Assembly (NCBI RefSeq): GCF_014698115.1
Contig: NZ_JACJSJ010000024.1
Location: 1-64,000, forward strand
DNA from: Nostoc sp. FACHB-973
GTDB lineage: Bacteria > Cyanobacteriota > Cyanobacteriia > Cyanobacteriales > Nostocaceae
DNA length: 64,000 bases
Reading direction: 5' to 3'
Position numbers and translations under genes: made by a program. Position 1 is the stretch's first letter; every line of letters starts with the position of its first letter. Positions 52,468-63,500 of this stretch are shown one piece after another. The notes beneath the pieces were generated by a model. That model was not told the origin of the DNA. It worked only from the letters and a program-made list of their open reading frames with translations, and ran no database searches.

Positions 52468-55400
52468 CTACGAATTGCGAATTAAATTGACGATCGCAGT
52501 AGCTAAATCCAATGGTTCTACGGGTTTCGGTAGGTGTTTTTGAAATCCGGCTGCTATGGCTTGATTGTAGTTAATTTCTCCAGCATAAGCAGTCAAAGCG
52601 ATCGCTGGAATTTGTCCATTTTCTTCTGGCGGCAATTTTCTGACTTCGCGCAGCAGCATGTAGCCATCCATGAAGGGCATTCCAATATCGCTTAATAGGA
52701 TATCTGGCTTTGATTGGGCTAGTGCTTCTAATGCTTCGGCTGCCGATGCAACTGCGGTTACAGTTGCTCCATACTCTTCTAAGGCAAAGCTAAAAAAGTC
52801 ACGTACATCTGCTTGGTCGTCCACAAGCAAAATTTCCACTCCCAAAAGTAATGAGTCTTCACTATTGAGTTCTAAGTTAGAAGATTCCGGGCTGGGAACT
52901 CGTAACTCGGCACTTTTGAGCAAAGGTAGCTTAACTGTAAAGGTTGCCCCTTGTGCTTCTCCGGGACTATCTGCCTCAACTGTACCACCGTGAAGTTCAA
53001 CTAAATGACGCACTATTGCTAGCCCTAATCCCAATCCGCCAAATACCCTGGTTGTCTTGGCATCTGCTTGGCGGAAGTAGTCAAAGACGTGAGGCAAAAA
53101 TTCCGGGATGATCCCTTTACCTGTATCAATCACCTGGATTTGAGCATCCAAGTCAACTTGTTCTAGACGTACTTCTACTCTTCCTCCTGATGGTGTAAAT
53201 TTAACGGCATTGGAGAGTAAATTCCACATGATTTGTTGCAGGCGATCGCCATCACCTAAAACTTTGCCGACATCATTACTAAGAAGCGTCTGAATTTCAA
53301 TTGACTTGGCTTCGGCTGCTAAACGTACTGTTTCTTGGGCGGCGGCGATCGCAACTTTCAAATCCACAGCATGGAGATTTAGACTCAGCTTTCCTTGTAA
53401 AATCCGCGACACATCCAGCAGGTCTTCAATAAGTTGGGTTTGTAATTTGGCGTTGCGTTCAATTGTTTCCAAAGCACGGACTTTAGTCGCTTCGTCGAAC
53501 TTGCGGGTTCTGAGTAATTTTGCCCACCCTAAAATCGGGTTGAGGGGAGTTCTCAGTTCGTGAGAAAGGACAGCGAGGAATTCATCTTTAATGCGGTTGG
53601 CTGTTTCAGCCTGTGCCCGTGCAGTTTTTTCTGCTTCGTAAAGTTGAGCGCGGGCGATGGCTTGACCACATTGTTGTCCCAATGTCAACATAAATCCCCG
53701 GTCTTCTTCGTTAAAACCTTGGACAGTAGCAAAGCTAAATCCCAGTGCGCCAATAGCTTTACCTTCTGCTATCAATGGTATGGAAACCCAGGCGTTATTT
53801 CCACTGAGAGCCACAGCATCAACTAAGTTGGGATAATTTGCCATCAAAGCTGCTACATTTTCTAAAAAAATCGGCTTTTTAGTTCTGACTGTTTCTGCGA
53901 TTTGGTTAGGAGCAGTAATGGGAAAACTTCCCCAGGTATCTGTGAGTGGTTGTGGATAGCCAGTTGCTTGGACAACTTTCAAGGTAGTACTTCCTTGAGT
54001 CAGTAAGACAACGGAACCAGCACACGCTCCCAAAGCAGCAATTCCTTGGTTCATCACTACATCAGCTACTTGTTGGGGAGTTAGAGCTTCCGAGAGGGCG
54101 GCGGTGATGCTTTGTAAAAGTACGGTACGATTGACGGAACGCTCAGCTGCTTGTTTTGCCTGTTGAGTTTCTTGGTAGAGTCTGGCGTTGTCGATGGCTG
54201 TAGCAGCCCGACGAGCAATATCCTCTGCTAATGCCAAGTCTACCTGTTGGTAGTGCCGACCTGACTCGGCTGTAAAAAAAGAAATTGCGCCAAATAATTG
54301 CCCACGGGAACGGACTGGAATCACCATTAAAGAATGAATACCCAGGCTTTGTAGCAATTGCAGATGCTCCTCGTCTTGAGCCATCACCAGAAGATGAGAG
54401 TGAGATAATTCGGGATAAAAGACGGATATTCCCATCTGTAGTTGCTGTACAAGCTGTTGTGCTGTGCTTTTGGGTGGATAACGCCGTTGGATTTCGTCTA
54501 AGATATTTTGTTTTGTGGGGTCGGCAATGGCGATCGCAATTTGTTTACTTGACCAATCTTCCTGAAAAACATCTACAATACACCAATCAGCTAGGGTAGG
54601 AACTGCTAAATTAGCCACATTAGCTAGGGTAATTTCATAATCCAACGAGGCAGCTAGTAGGGTGCTGGCTTCGACTAAAAACTGTTGTGTGGCTTCAACT
54701 CGTTTGCGTTCGCTAATATCCTCGATAATGCCTAAGGCATACTTGAGTTGTCCTTGATTATTCCAAACTGCTGATGAAGTTAAGTTGACCCAAACAATGG
54801 AACCATCTTTGCGGATGTAGCGCTTTTCTAGGGAATAACCATTAATGTCTTCTTGTGCTAAAACTCGCCGAGCATTTTCTCTATCAGCTTCTAAGTCTTC
54901 AGGATGGGTAATTTGTTGGAAGTTCATTTGCATTAACTCTTCGTGGCTGTAGCCAGTAATCTCGCACAGTGCCGGATTCACCTGAAGAAATCGTCCATCC
55001 AAGGCTACCAAACTAATGCCGACAGCAGCTTGGTTGAACATTGCCCGGAATCTTTCTTCGCTTTCTCGCAAGGCAACTTCTGTTTGTTTTGCTGCTGTCA
55101 CATCTGCCATAATCATCCCAATTCCTACTGTTTCGCCCATTCGGTTGTTGACTGGGTAATAATTGCCCAGCCAGTATTCGTAATTGTCGGCTTGTCCTGG
55201 TGTCTGGGTGCGAATTTCGACATTCAGCAGTGGTTCTCCAGTATTCAACACCTGCTGTAACTGCACTTCCAACTCAGCCGCCATCTCTGGCAGGACTTCT
55301 GGAAATTTCCGTCCTAAATGTTCTTCTATGGTTAAACCGTTAATGTCTGCGAACACCTGATTAATCCGGATATATTGCAGTTGGCGGTCTAAAAAGCATA

Positions 55401-57522
55401 CAGCAACGGGAGCGGCTGCTAGCAGCGCATCTAGGAGAGAGAGAGATTCCGCATAATGAATTAAGGCTTGGTGAATGTCTCGATAAAGTTGGGCATTTTC
55501 CACCGCCAAGGCAGCACGATAGGCGATATCTCCTGCTAAAGTCAAGTCAGAGCGATCGTAGCGACGGTCTGATTCTGCGGTGACAAAGCTGATGGTGCCG
55601 AGTACTCGCCCTCCTGCAATTAACGGCACAATCATTACAGACTTCATCCCCAATTGGCGAACAAGTTCTAAATGTTCTTCATTCTGAGTATTTGCCACTA
55701 ATAGCGAGTCAGGTACTTCGGGGATTAGTTCGCTTTGCCCAGTTTGCAGTACTTTAGTAATTGCACTTGCACCCTTGTAATCTTGGGCATACTGCTGAAG
55801 TTTACCTGCCAATTCGGCTTTGGATGGGTCTGCATGGGCAATTGGTAAGCGGCGAATGGAACCATCTTCATTGACAATATCGACGCTACACCAATCTGCT
55901 AGCTGGGGAACTGAAATTTTGGCGATTTGTTCTAAGGTTTCTTCGTAATCCAGGGAAGTAGATAGTACACTACTAACTTGGGCAATATAACGGAGTCTTT
56001 GCTCAGCCTGCTTACGCTGTGTAATATCGAGAACAAAGAAAGCTCCTCGATCGCAATTCCCCTCAAATTGGCTAGCACCTATCAAAATTGGCAAGTGTGA
56101 GCCGTCTTTACGGATATATTCTTTTTCATAGGGTGTGCAAGAGGGGCTGTTTTGCAGTTGAATCAGTGCTTGCTCATCGAGTGGCAAGTACTCTGCTGGA
56201 GTCAGGTTTTGCCAGTTCAGTTTGCCGGAAACTAATTCTGCACGAGAATAACCCAACATATCCAACAAGGCATCGTTAGCGTCTGTGATTTTGCCGTCTT
56301 TCTCCCAGAAGCCAATGCCAATCATATTTGACTCAACTACACTGCGAAACTTCGCTTCGCTTTCCCGTAATGTTTGCTCAGATTGCTTTTGCTGAGTGAT
56401 ATCAACGGATGTGATACCTATTCCTAGCAATTGCCCATCCGGTAAACACACCGGATAATAGCTGACAATACAATAACGATACACCCCAGGCGGATAAGTT
56501 TCACCGCTGACTTCCTGATTAAGTAAGGGCTGCCTGGTTGCCATCACTTGCTCAAACACAGGCTCAATTTGCTCTGCCCATTGCGGTAGGACTTCCCGAA
56601 AGGTGCGACCAATATGTTGACTTTGTGGTAAACCATTGACGGCTGCTAGGGCTTCATTAGCGTAAACGTAGCGAAGTTCGGTATCAAGGAAAGCTAGGGC
56701 TACTGGTGAAGTCGTCAACCAAGCATTCAGCAACGCCAAAGATTCATCTTTTTGCTGAAGGGCTTGTTGAAGTTCTCTTTGCAATCTGGTTTTTTCTAGT
56801 TCTGCCTGGTGGCGCTGGGTAATATTCACAGCCACACAAGTAATACCATAAATGCTATTGTCTGCATCCTTTAGCGGTTCAATCAGCAAATCATAGTAAC
56901 GGTTTTCTCCACACGCTGGCAGACAAACCTCTTCACGGGTGGAAATACCAGTTTTTAATACTTTTTGCTTAATTGCCGTCAATTGCTGTGCTACTGAAGC
57001 GGGAAATAATTCAGCATCAGACTTACCCAGAATTTCTAGTGCTGTGTCTCCACCTTGAGGATTATGAATCCACTGATATCGCAAATTGCGATCGTGCTGA
57101 AATATCATAATATCTGAACTGCTCAAGGCTAAGCGAAATCGCTCTTCAGAGACTTTGAGCTTTTGTAAATTTACATCAGCCCCTCTTTTAGAAGTCTTTA
57201 ATGCCTCACATAAAATACTAAAGAGCAATCCCTGTAATGCAAATAATCCAATTCGCACCGAATTGGATAGGTCAAAACTCAGTTGATAAACTGGCGGGAG
57301 GAAGAAGTAATTGCTCAATAACACAGACAAGAAGGTTGCCAACAGCCCTGATTTCAAACCACCATACCAGGCACTCACCATTACAGCGCTAAAAAACAGC
57401 AAAAAAGGAGTTCCACTCATGCCCAGCCAGGGGTCTAGCATCAGCATTAGCACTAGTGCAAGTGCGACGGTTAATACAACAATGCCATAACGCAGTAATT
57501 GGGAATAGTGAATATGGAGCAT
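52468..57522 (-). CDS. multi-sensor hybrid histidine kinase
   Basis: A 1684-residue protein from the Met at 57522 (MLHIHYSQLLRYG); the frame is open 16 codons further. The order is: DUF4118/KdpD-like membrane region (four helices, about 1-110); PAS (about 125-240); PAS (260-370); PAS (390-505); GAF (510-670, LADWCSVDIVNEDGS); PAS (690-800); PAS (815-935); GAF (940-1100, LADWCIVDVF); GAF (1115-1275); HisKA with phospho-His in LSHELRTPLNPILGW (about 1310); HATPase with NLLSNAVKFTP and GLGLGLAIVRH; and a C-terminal receiver with VDDQADVRDF, SDIGMPFMDG (phospho-Asp) and a KPVEP Lys. It would sense several signals and pass phosphate to its own receiver and on to partners. No DNA-binding output domain is present. 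Domain limits are approximate. Confidence 0.92.
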   Translation of the reverse strand: MLHIHYSQLLRYGIVVLTVALALVLMLMLDPWLGMSGTPFLLFFSAVMVSAWYGGLKSGLLATFLSVLLSNYFFLPPVYQLSFDLSNSVRIGLFALQGLLFSILCEALKTSKRGADVNLQKLKVSEERFRLALSSSDIMIFQHDRNLRYQWIHNPQGGDTALEILGKSDAELFPASVAQQLTAIKQKVLKTGISTREEVCLPACGENRYYDLLIEPLKDADNSIYGITCVAVNITQRHQAELEKTRLQRELQQALQQKDESLALLNAWLTTSPVALAFLDTELRYVYANEALAAVNGLPQSQHIGRTFREVLPQWAEQIEPVFEQVMATRQPLLNQEVSGETYPPGVYRYCIVSYYPVCLPDGQLLGIGITSVDITQQKQSEQTLRESEAKFRSVVESNMIGIGFWEKDGKITDANDALLDMLGYSRAELVSGKLNWQNLTPAEYLPLDEQALIQLQNSPSCTPYEKEYIRKDGSHLPILIGASQFEGNCDRGAFFVLDITQRKQAEQRLRYIAQVSSVLSTSLDYEETLEQIAKISVPQLADWCSVDIVNEDGSIRRLPIAHADPSKAELAGKLQQYAQDYKGASAITKVLQTGQSELIPEVPDSLLVANTQNEEHLELVRQLGMKSVMIVPLIAGGRVLGTISFVTAESDRRYDRSDLTLAGDIAYRAALAVENAQLYRDIHQALIHYAESLSLLDALLAAAPVAVCFLDRQLQYIRINQVFADINGLTIEEHLGRKFPEVLPEMAAELEVQLQQVLNTGEPLLNVEIRTQTPGQADNYEYWLGNYYPVNNRMGETVGIGMIMADVTAAKQTEVALRESEERFRAMFNQAAVGISLVALDGRFLQVNPALCEITGYSHEELMQMNFQQITHPEDLEADRENARRVLAQEDINGYSLEKRYIRKDGSIVWVNLTSSAVWNNQGQLKYALGIIEDISERKRVEATQQFLVEASTLLAASLDYEITLANVANLAVPTLADWCIVDVFQEDWSSKQIAIAIADPTKQNILDEIQRRYPPKSTAQQLVQQLQMGISVFYPELSHSHLLVMAQDEEHLQLLQSLGIHSLMVIPVRSRGQLFGAISFFTAESGRHYQQVDLALAEDIARRAATAIDNARLYQETQQAKQAAERSVNRTVLLQSITAALSEALTPQQVADVVMNQGIAALGACAGSVVLLTQGSTTLKVVQATGYPQPLTDTWGSFPITAPNQIAETVRTKKPIFLENVAALMANYPNLVDAVALSGNNAWVSIPLIAEGKAIGALGFSFATVQGFNEEDRGFMLTLGQQCGQAIARAQLYEAEKTARAQAETANRIKDEFLAVLSHELRTPLNPILGWAKLLRTRKFDEATKVRALETIERNAKLQTQLIEDLLDVSRILQGKLSLNLHAVDLKVAIAAAQETVRLAAEAKSIEIQTLLSNDVGKVLGDGDRLQQIMWNLLSNAVKFTPSGGRVEVRLEQVDLDAQIQVIDTGKGIIPEFLPHVFDYFRQADAKTTRVFGGLGLGLAIVRHLVELHGGTVEADSPGEAQGATFTVKLPLLKSAELRVPSPESSNLELNSEDSLLLGVEILLVDDQADVRDFFSFALEEYGATVTAVASAAEALEALAQSKPDILLSDIGMPFMDGYMLLREVRKLPPEENGQIPAIALTAYAGEINYNQAIAAGFQKHLPKPVEPLDLATAIVNLIRNS

Positions 57523-57964
57523 CAAGAATGTTTGGGAGTAACCAATACTTATTGCACAGGCTTTACACACCCTAAGCTAGTTTGTAACTTTTAGTAATTT
57601 ATCTCTAGATAGATTTTTGTTTAATTTTAAAAACTTCTTTTGCTAGAAGCTAATTATCAAGTTGTGTAGTATGTAAAGCCAGAATTTATGATTATTTCTC
57701 TATAGCCATAAGATTGATTTGCTGACGATAAATACTCAATTTCCCAAAAGGTAGTAACCCAAGTTAATCGCAAAATTGATGGGATAAAATCTGCTAATGG
57801 GTTGGTTGTTTAGGGACATCCAAGAATTAAATTAATCAATTCCTGCATCCAACACTAGTATGCAATTTCTTCTCCCCCTGCCTCCCCTGCCTCCCCTGCC
57901 TCCCCTGCTCCCCCTGCTCACCCAAGGGATTGATTATTTTTTTATTTGGAAGTCCCTTATTTAT
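57523..57964. other. intergenic region with C-rich tandem repeat
   Basis: About 440 bases between two minus-strand signalling genes. It contains AT-rich sequence and a C-rich repeat (listed separately). No coding region was seen; it probably contains the promoter of the histidine kinase gene. Confidence 0.5.
57872..57918. repeat. CTCCCCTGC/CTCCCCCTG tandem array
   Basis: Five tandem copies of a 9-base unit (CCTCCCCTG) with a C-rich tail, about 46 bases before the stop of the GGDEF-EAL gene. It matches the unit at 33454-33490. Confidence 0.8.
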
Positions 57965-60109
57965 TTAGGCGCAATAGTTAGAAGATAAATACAAAGTTTT
58001 ACTTGCCAGAAGTGCTTCTGCTGTTTGGTGGCTCAGTGGCTTAGAGAACAGGTAACCTTGACCGAATTCGCATCCTAGTTGCTGTAACCATTGAAGTTGC
58101 TGTGGTGTTTCAATACCTTCTGCAACAGTGCCTAATCCGAGTTGATTGCTCAAAGCAATGATGGTACTAACGACTTGGTAATTACGGTTTCCTTCCTCCA
58201 TCTGACTGACAAAGGAGCGATCGATTTTCAAATTATCAGTGGGTAAACGATGGAGATAATTAAGCGATGAATAACCAGTACCAAAGTCATCAATACTAAT
58301 CTGAATTTTTCTGGTTTTTAGTTCGGTTAATAAATCAATTGTCTTACTGATATTCTCAATGAGCATACTCTCGGTGATTTCCAGGGCTATGGAATCGCCT
58401 GGTAAATTTGTTTGGGCGAGGATGCGATCGATGTCTTCAATTAAGCTGGTTTGGCGAATATCTTGAGCAGAAAGGTTAATACTCATCTTCAGTGGCAAGT
58501 GAGTGGTAAACTTTGTTTTCCAGTTTGCCAGTTGTTGACAAGCGGTGTAAAGCATCCAGCGATCGATTTGCACAATTAGCCCGGTTTCTTCAGCGATCGC
58601 CATAAATTCCCTCGGCAAAACAAACCCGCGAGTCGGATGTTGCCAGCGCACCAATGCTTCAAATCCAATCAGCCGACCTGCTTGGGGTTGGCTTTGTCTG
58701 CCGTAGGCATCACCCAGGATGTCAACAATCGGTTGATAGTATATCACAAACTCTTCCCGTTCCAAAGCTTTGCGAATATCGGTTTCTAAAGTCAGTCGAT
58801 TTACGGCTTGAGTGTGCATTTTGACATCAAAGATTTTGTAGGAACTTCTCTTTTGAGCTTTGGCTCGATACATGGCAATATCGGCATCTCGCAGTAAATC
58901 GGAGGCTTGACAATAATGATTTGTTCCTAAAACAATACCGATGCTTGTACTGATAACTACTTCGGCATCATTGAGTATCAACGGTGTTTGAAAATCTCTC
59001 AGGATACGCTCAGTAACTTGAATGGCTTTTTCAATACCAGGAATATCTTCCAGCAAAATTACGAATTCGTCACCACCAATGCGAGCGACTAAATCAGCCT
59101 CCCGCAAATGAGTTTTGAGCTTTTGAGCAATATGCTTGAGTAGTTGGTCTCCAGCTAAATGTCCTAGACTGTCATTGATCACTTTGAACCTGTCTAAGTC
59201 TAAAAACAAAACAGCGTAACGATAGGTTTCTACTCGCTTAGTTCGGTTAATGGCTAATTCCAACCGCTCCACCAAAAGTGTCCGATTCGGTAAATCGGTT
59301 AATGGATCGTGCAAGGCGTTGTGGATAATTAACTCTTGTGCTTGTTTTTTGTCGGTCACATCCAATAAAACACCATACCAAACAATATCCCCATTCTCTC
59401 GACTCTCTGGACGAGCATTTGTTTGTACCCACTTGAGTTTGCCAGAGGGTGTAACTAATCGCCACTCGTGAGAGAATGGTTTTAAAGTTTCAGCACTCTG
59501 TTTGGCAGCTGTATAAAATCCTGCGCGATCGCCAATATGAATTTGTCCAAAGCAAACAGAGGCATTTTCTAAAACTAGATCTGGTGTTAACTCTAAAAGA
59601 TCCAGACAACCCAAACTGATGTACTCAAAGGCAGCAGAACCATCACAATGGTGTACAAAGCTGTAAATCATTCCCGGTATATTAGATGCTAATGTTTGTA
59701 GCAGCTTTTGGGCTTGTTTGCGCTCTGCCCGCACCTTTGCATCCCGAAGTTCTCGACGCACCGCCTCTGGCAATCGATTTAAGTTATCCTTCATCACATA
59801 ATCATGAGCGCCTGCTTTCATCATTTCCACAGCCAATACTTCGCCGATTGTGCCGGAAACTAAAATGAAAGGAATATCCTTGTGACTTTGCTTTGCTATT
59901 TCCAGAGCCGCAGGAGCATTGAATCCAGGCAATCGGTAATCTGAAATCATCACATCCCAGCTACCGTTATTGAGGGCTTGGCTTAGCTGTTCGGCTGTTT
60001 GGACACGCTGCCAGATTGGATTGAAACCACCACGACGCAATTCACTGAGAACTAACATAGCATCAGTCTCGCAATCTTCAACAATCAGGACGTTCAAGGT
60101 TTCAGTCAT
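57965..60109 (-). CDS. REC-PAS-GGDEF-EAL protein (c-di-GMP turnover)
   Basis: A 714-residue protein from the Met at 60109 (MTETLNVLIVEDCETDAML), chosen because GGAG lies 8 bases upstream; the frame is open 8 codons further. The order is: receiver (about 5-125, phospho-Asp in MISDYRLPG); PAS with PAC (about 140-265); GGDEF (about 270-440, ARIGGDEFVILLED, preceded by the RxxD inhibitory site READ); EAL (about 455-705, IGFEALVRW, LEITESML, IDDFGTGYSS, LKIDRSFV, VAEGIET). Both catalytic signatures are complete, so the protein may make and degrade c-di-GMP, with the receiver choosing the balance. It is divergent from the kinase-AAA gene and adjacent to the hybrid kinase that could phosphorylate it. 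Confidence 0.92.
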   Translation of the reverse strand: MTETLNVLIVEDCETDAMLVLSELRRGGFNPIWQRVQTAEQLSQALNNGSWDVMISDYRLPGFNAPAALEIAKQSHKDIPFILVSGTIGEVLAVEMMKAGAHDYVMKDNLNRLPEAVRRELRDAKVRAERKQAQKLLQTLASNIPGMIYSFVHHCDGSAAFEYISLGCLDLLELTPDLVLENASVCFGQIHIGDRAGFYTAAKQSAETLKPFSHEWRLVTPSGKLKWVQTNARPESRENGDIVWYGVLLDVTDKKQAQELIIHNALHDPLTDLPNRTLLVERLELAINRTKRVETYRYAVLFLDLDRFKVINDSLGHLAGDQLLKHIAQKLKTHLREADLVARIGGDEFVILLEDIPGIEKAIQVTERILRDFQTPLILNDAEVVISTSIGIVLGTNHYCQASDLLRDADIAMYRAKAQKRSSYKIFDVKMHTQAVNRLTLETDIRKALEREEFVIYYQPIVDILGDAYGRQSQPQAGRLIGFEALVRWQHPTRGFVLPREFMAIAEETGLIVQIDRWMLYTACQQLANWKTKFTTHLPLKMSINLSAQDIRQTSLIEDIDRILAQTNLPGDSIALEITESMLIENISKTIDLLTELKTRKIQISIDDFGTGYSSLNYLHRLPTDNLKIDRSFVSQMEEGNRNYQVVSTIIALSNQLGLGTVAEGIETPQQLQWLQQLGCEFGQGYLFSKPLSHQTAEALLASKTLYLSSNYCA

Positions 60110-60512
60110 CCCACGATCTCCTTGGTAACCCATTGACTAATCCGCCAATCTTTTGATTCCAATTTTTTTAAAACGCCTCCAGTGTCGATAAATGAGTTAA
60201 TCGGGAGTTTCGCTATTGTATAATCGGCTTTGTGACTCAACCAATTTTGGATTTTAGATTGACCCCATGCCTCAAGACGGTGGTTCTAAGTACAGGATGT
60301 TAAATTTGGGATTTTAAATTTGTTCTCACATTTAAATTCTCTTGCTCTGAAACCAGTTTTAATTTTCGGATTGAGAATTATTCAATCAAAAATTCCAAAT
60401 TTGTCTCGGAAAGTTTGAGCTTAGGCTTTCTTAGATCAGAACTTTCCGCAAAATCTAAAATTCGGTCAACCCGGCTTTGTCCTTCTGTGTATTAATTGCA
60501 GGCAGTTGAACC
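60110..60512. other. divergent promoter region
   Basis: About 400 bases between the GGDEF-EAL gene and the kinase-AAA gene. It includes TTTTGGATTTTAGATTGA-like AT-rich repeats (60247-60264 and 60300-60320). No gene or strong hairpin was seen. Confidence 0.5.
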
Positions 60513-63500
60513 ATGCTGGAAATTCCTGAATATAAAATTCGGGCAAAAATCCATGAAAGTGCTAATTCACGAGTTTATAGAGGAATTCATCAACCGGATG
60601 GTTTGCCTGTAATCTTCAAGATTTTGAAGAAAGACTACCCCACCCCTGAAGAAATCACCCGCTATAAGCTCGAATACGAAATTACACGCAGCTTATCATT
60701 GAAAGGTGCAATCCAAGCTTATGGTTTCCAACAATATCAAAATACTTTTTTACTCATTTTGGAGGATTTTGGAGGAGAATCTTTAACAAAAATTATAACT
60801 ACCAGAAGATTTACCTTAACACAGTTTCTGAAATTAGCGATTCAGATTACTCAGAGTTTAAGTGAAATTCATAGTGCAAAGATTATTCATAAAGATATTA
60901 ATCCATCCAATATTGTTTTTAATCCCGAAACACAACAACTTAAAATTATTGATTTTGGAATTTCAACTGCCTTATCGCGGGAAACATTAATTCTCAAAAA
61001 TCCAACAGTCTTAGAGGGAACACTAGCTTACATATCTCCAGAGCAAACAGGCAGAATGAACCGCTCTCTGGACTATCGAACTGATTTTTACTCTCTGGGT
61101 GCTACCTTCTATCAACTGTTGACCAATCGATTGCCCTTTGAATCCCGTGATGCCCTGGAGTTAATTCATTATCACCTAGCTTTAGAACCTGTTGCACCTC
61201 ATTGTATCGATCCAGAAATTCCTGTGATGGTTTCAGAAATTGTTCTGAAACTGTTAGCTAAAACAGCAGAGGAACGGTATCAAAGTGCCTGGGGAATTAA
61301 AACTGATTTAGAAGAGTGTCTTAACCAGCTACAACACACACGACGAATTGAGTATTTTTTGTTAGGGCAACAGGATATTTCTGACAAGTTTCAGATCCCG
61401 GAAAAACTCTATGGCAGAGAAAGAGAGGTAGAGACGTTATTAGCAGTATTTCAAAGAGTAGCAGGGCAACAGGACGTGGGGATGGGGGGACGCTCTGACG
61501 CAAAGAGGGAAGAAGATGCAAAGAGAGGGAGACGCAAAAACGCAAATGTTTGTGATAAATTCCCTGCGTCCTCTTATCAAGTTGAACTGATGCTAATTGC
61601 AGGATATTCCGGTATTGGCAAGTCAGTTTTGGTGCAGGAAATTTATAAGCCGATCGCAGAACAACGAGGCTACTTGATTGCTGGTAAATTTGACCAGTAT
61701 CAGCGCAATATCCCTTATTTGGCGATCGCTCAAGCTTTTGAATCACTAATCAAACAATTACTGACTGAAGACGAAGTGCAACTGTGTCAGTGGCGAAAGC
61801 ATCTGTTGGCTGCCCTTGGCTCCAACGGTAGAGTCATTACCCAGGTAATTCCAGCATTGGAGTTGATTGTGGGTAGTCAAGCAGATGTACCTGTTCTGCC
61901 GCCGACGGAAGCCCAAAATCGGTTTCACCAAGTTTTCCAAAATTTCATTGGCGTCTTTGTTCAATCAGAACATCCCCTGGTGATCTTTTTGGACGATCTT
62001 CAGTGGGTAGATCATGCCTCCTTGAAGCTGATCCAATTGCTAGCTACCGCAACCATTGGGCAATCTTTGTTGTTAATCGGGGCATACCGGGATAACGAGG
62101 TAAATTCAGCCCATCCCCTGATGCAGATGGTGGAAGAAATCCGCCACAGTGGAGGAGTGATAAATCAACTTTCTCTCTCTGCGTTGAGTGTACCTGATAT
62201 CAATCAGTTAATCGCCGATACGTTGCACTGCCAATTAGCAGATTCTCTGTCATTGGCAAAACTAGTGCAACTAAAAACTGGTGGCAATCCCTTTTTCATG
62301 AATGAATTTTTGAAATCTCTCTACACTGAAGGGTTATTAAAATTCGATCGCCAAACCAAAAAATGGCAATGGTCGATAGAGCAAATTCAGGAGCGGGATA
62401 TCACGGATAATATTGTACATTTGATGGCTCTGAAAATTCAAAAGCTTAAACATCAGACACAGCAAGTCTTACAGCTAGCTGCCTGCATTGGCAACTGTTT
62501 TGATCTCCAAACCCTGGCATTTGCCGCCCAATTATCCCAGCGAGAAGCCGCCCAGGCTTTAGGAGTAGCGATCGCCGAAGGGTTGATTTTCCCCCTAAGC
62601 AATACCCACAAATCAGTGGTGTTGGATGTGCCACTAACTGCCGATCTCCCTCCAGTAGAATACAAATTTGTCCACGATCGCATCCAGCAAGCAGCCTATT
62701 CCCTAATTCCCCCAGCCAAGCATTGCAACACCCATTGGGAAATAGGACAGTGTTTGTTGCAAATAACTCCCGCAGAACAGTTAGAATCCAAGATTTTTGA
62801 TATCACCAACCAACTAAATCTGGGCAGAAAACTCATCGAAACTCAATCCCAGCAGGATAATTTGTCTCGATTAAACCTGATGGCAGGAGAAAAAGCCAAG
62901 GCATCAGCCGCTTATGAAGCTGCTTGGCGATATTTGCAAATTGGTTTGGATCTACTGACAACCGATAGCTGGCAAAGAAATTATGACTTTACCCTGACCC
63001 TGTATAATGCAACAACAGAAGCAGCCTATCTGAGCGGTAATTTCGAGCAAGTAGAGCCACTATTCCAACAGGTACTTCACCATGCAACAACCCTACTAGC
63101 CAGCTTAAAAGTCTACGATGTCAAAATTCAGACTTGTGTGGCTCAAAATAAATTAATAGAGGCGATTCAAATTGGTTTAGAGTTACTTCAGCAGTTAGGA
63201 ATTCACCTCCCCATCGGGCCAAGCTTTGAGGATGTTCAGCAAGCACTTGCGGAAACTGCCTGCAAATTGGCAAACAGAGGCATCGAAGATTTAGTTGACT
63301 TGCCAATTATGTCTGAGCCAGAGGTACTGGCAGCAATGCAGCTTTTGGCAACCATGTGTGCATCAGCTTATTTGGCAGTACCTCCCTTATTTCTGCTGAT
63401 TGTACTCAAGATGGTGGATTTGCTGGTTGAGTACGGAAACATGATGTTGGCTCCCTTTGCCTATGCCGCCTATGGAATTATTCTTTGTGGAGTTGTCTTT

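Noticed and set aside
53306..55260. Several plus-strand frames of 85-105 codons inside the hybrid kinase gene
   Set aside because: Antisense to conserved GAF/PAS/HisKA coding sequence; no independent features.
62446..62683. Minus-strand frames within the kinase-AAA gene
   Set aside because: The plus-strand frame is continuous from 60513 to the window end and contains recognisable kinase and ATPase motifs.
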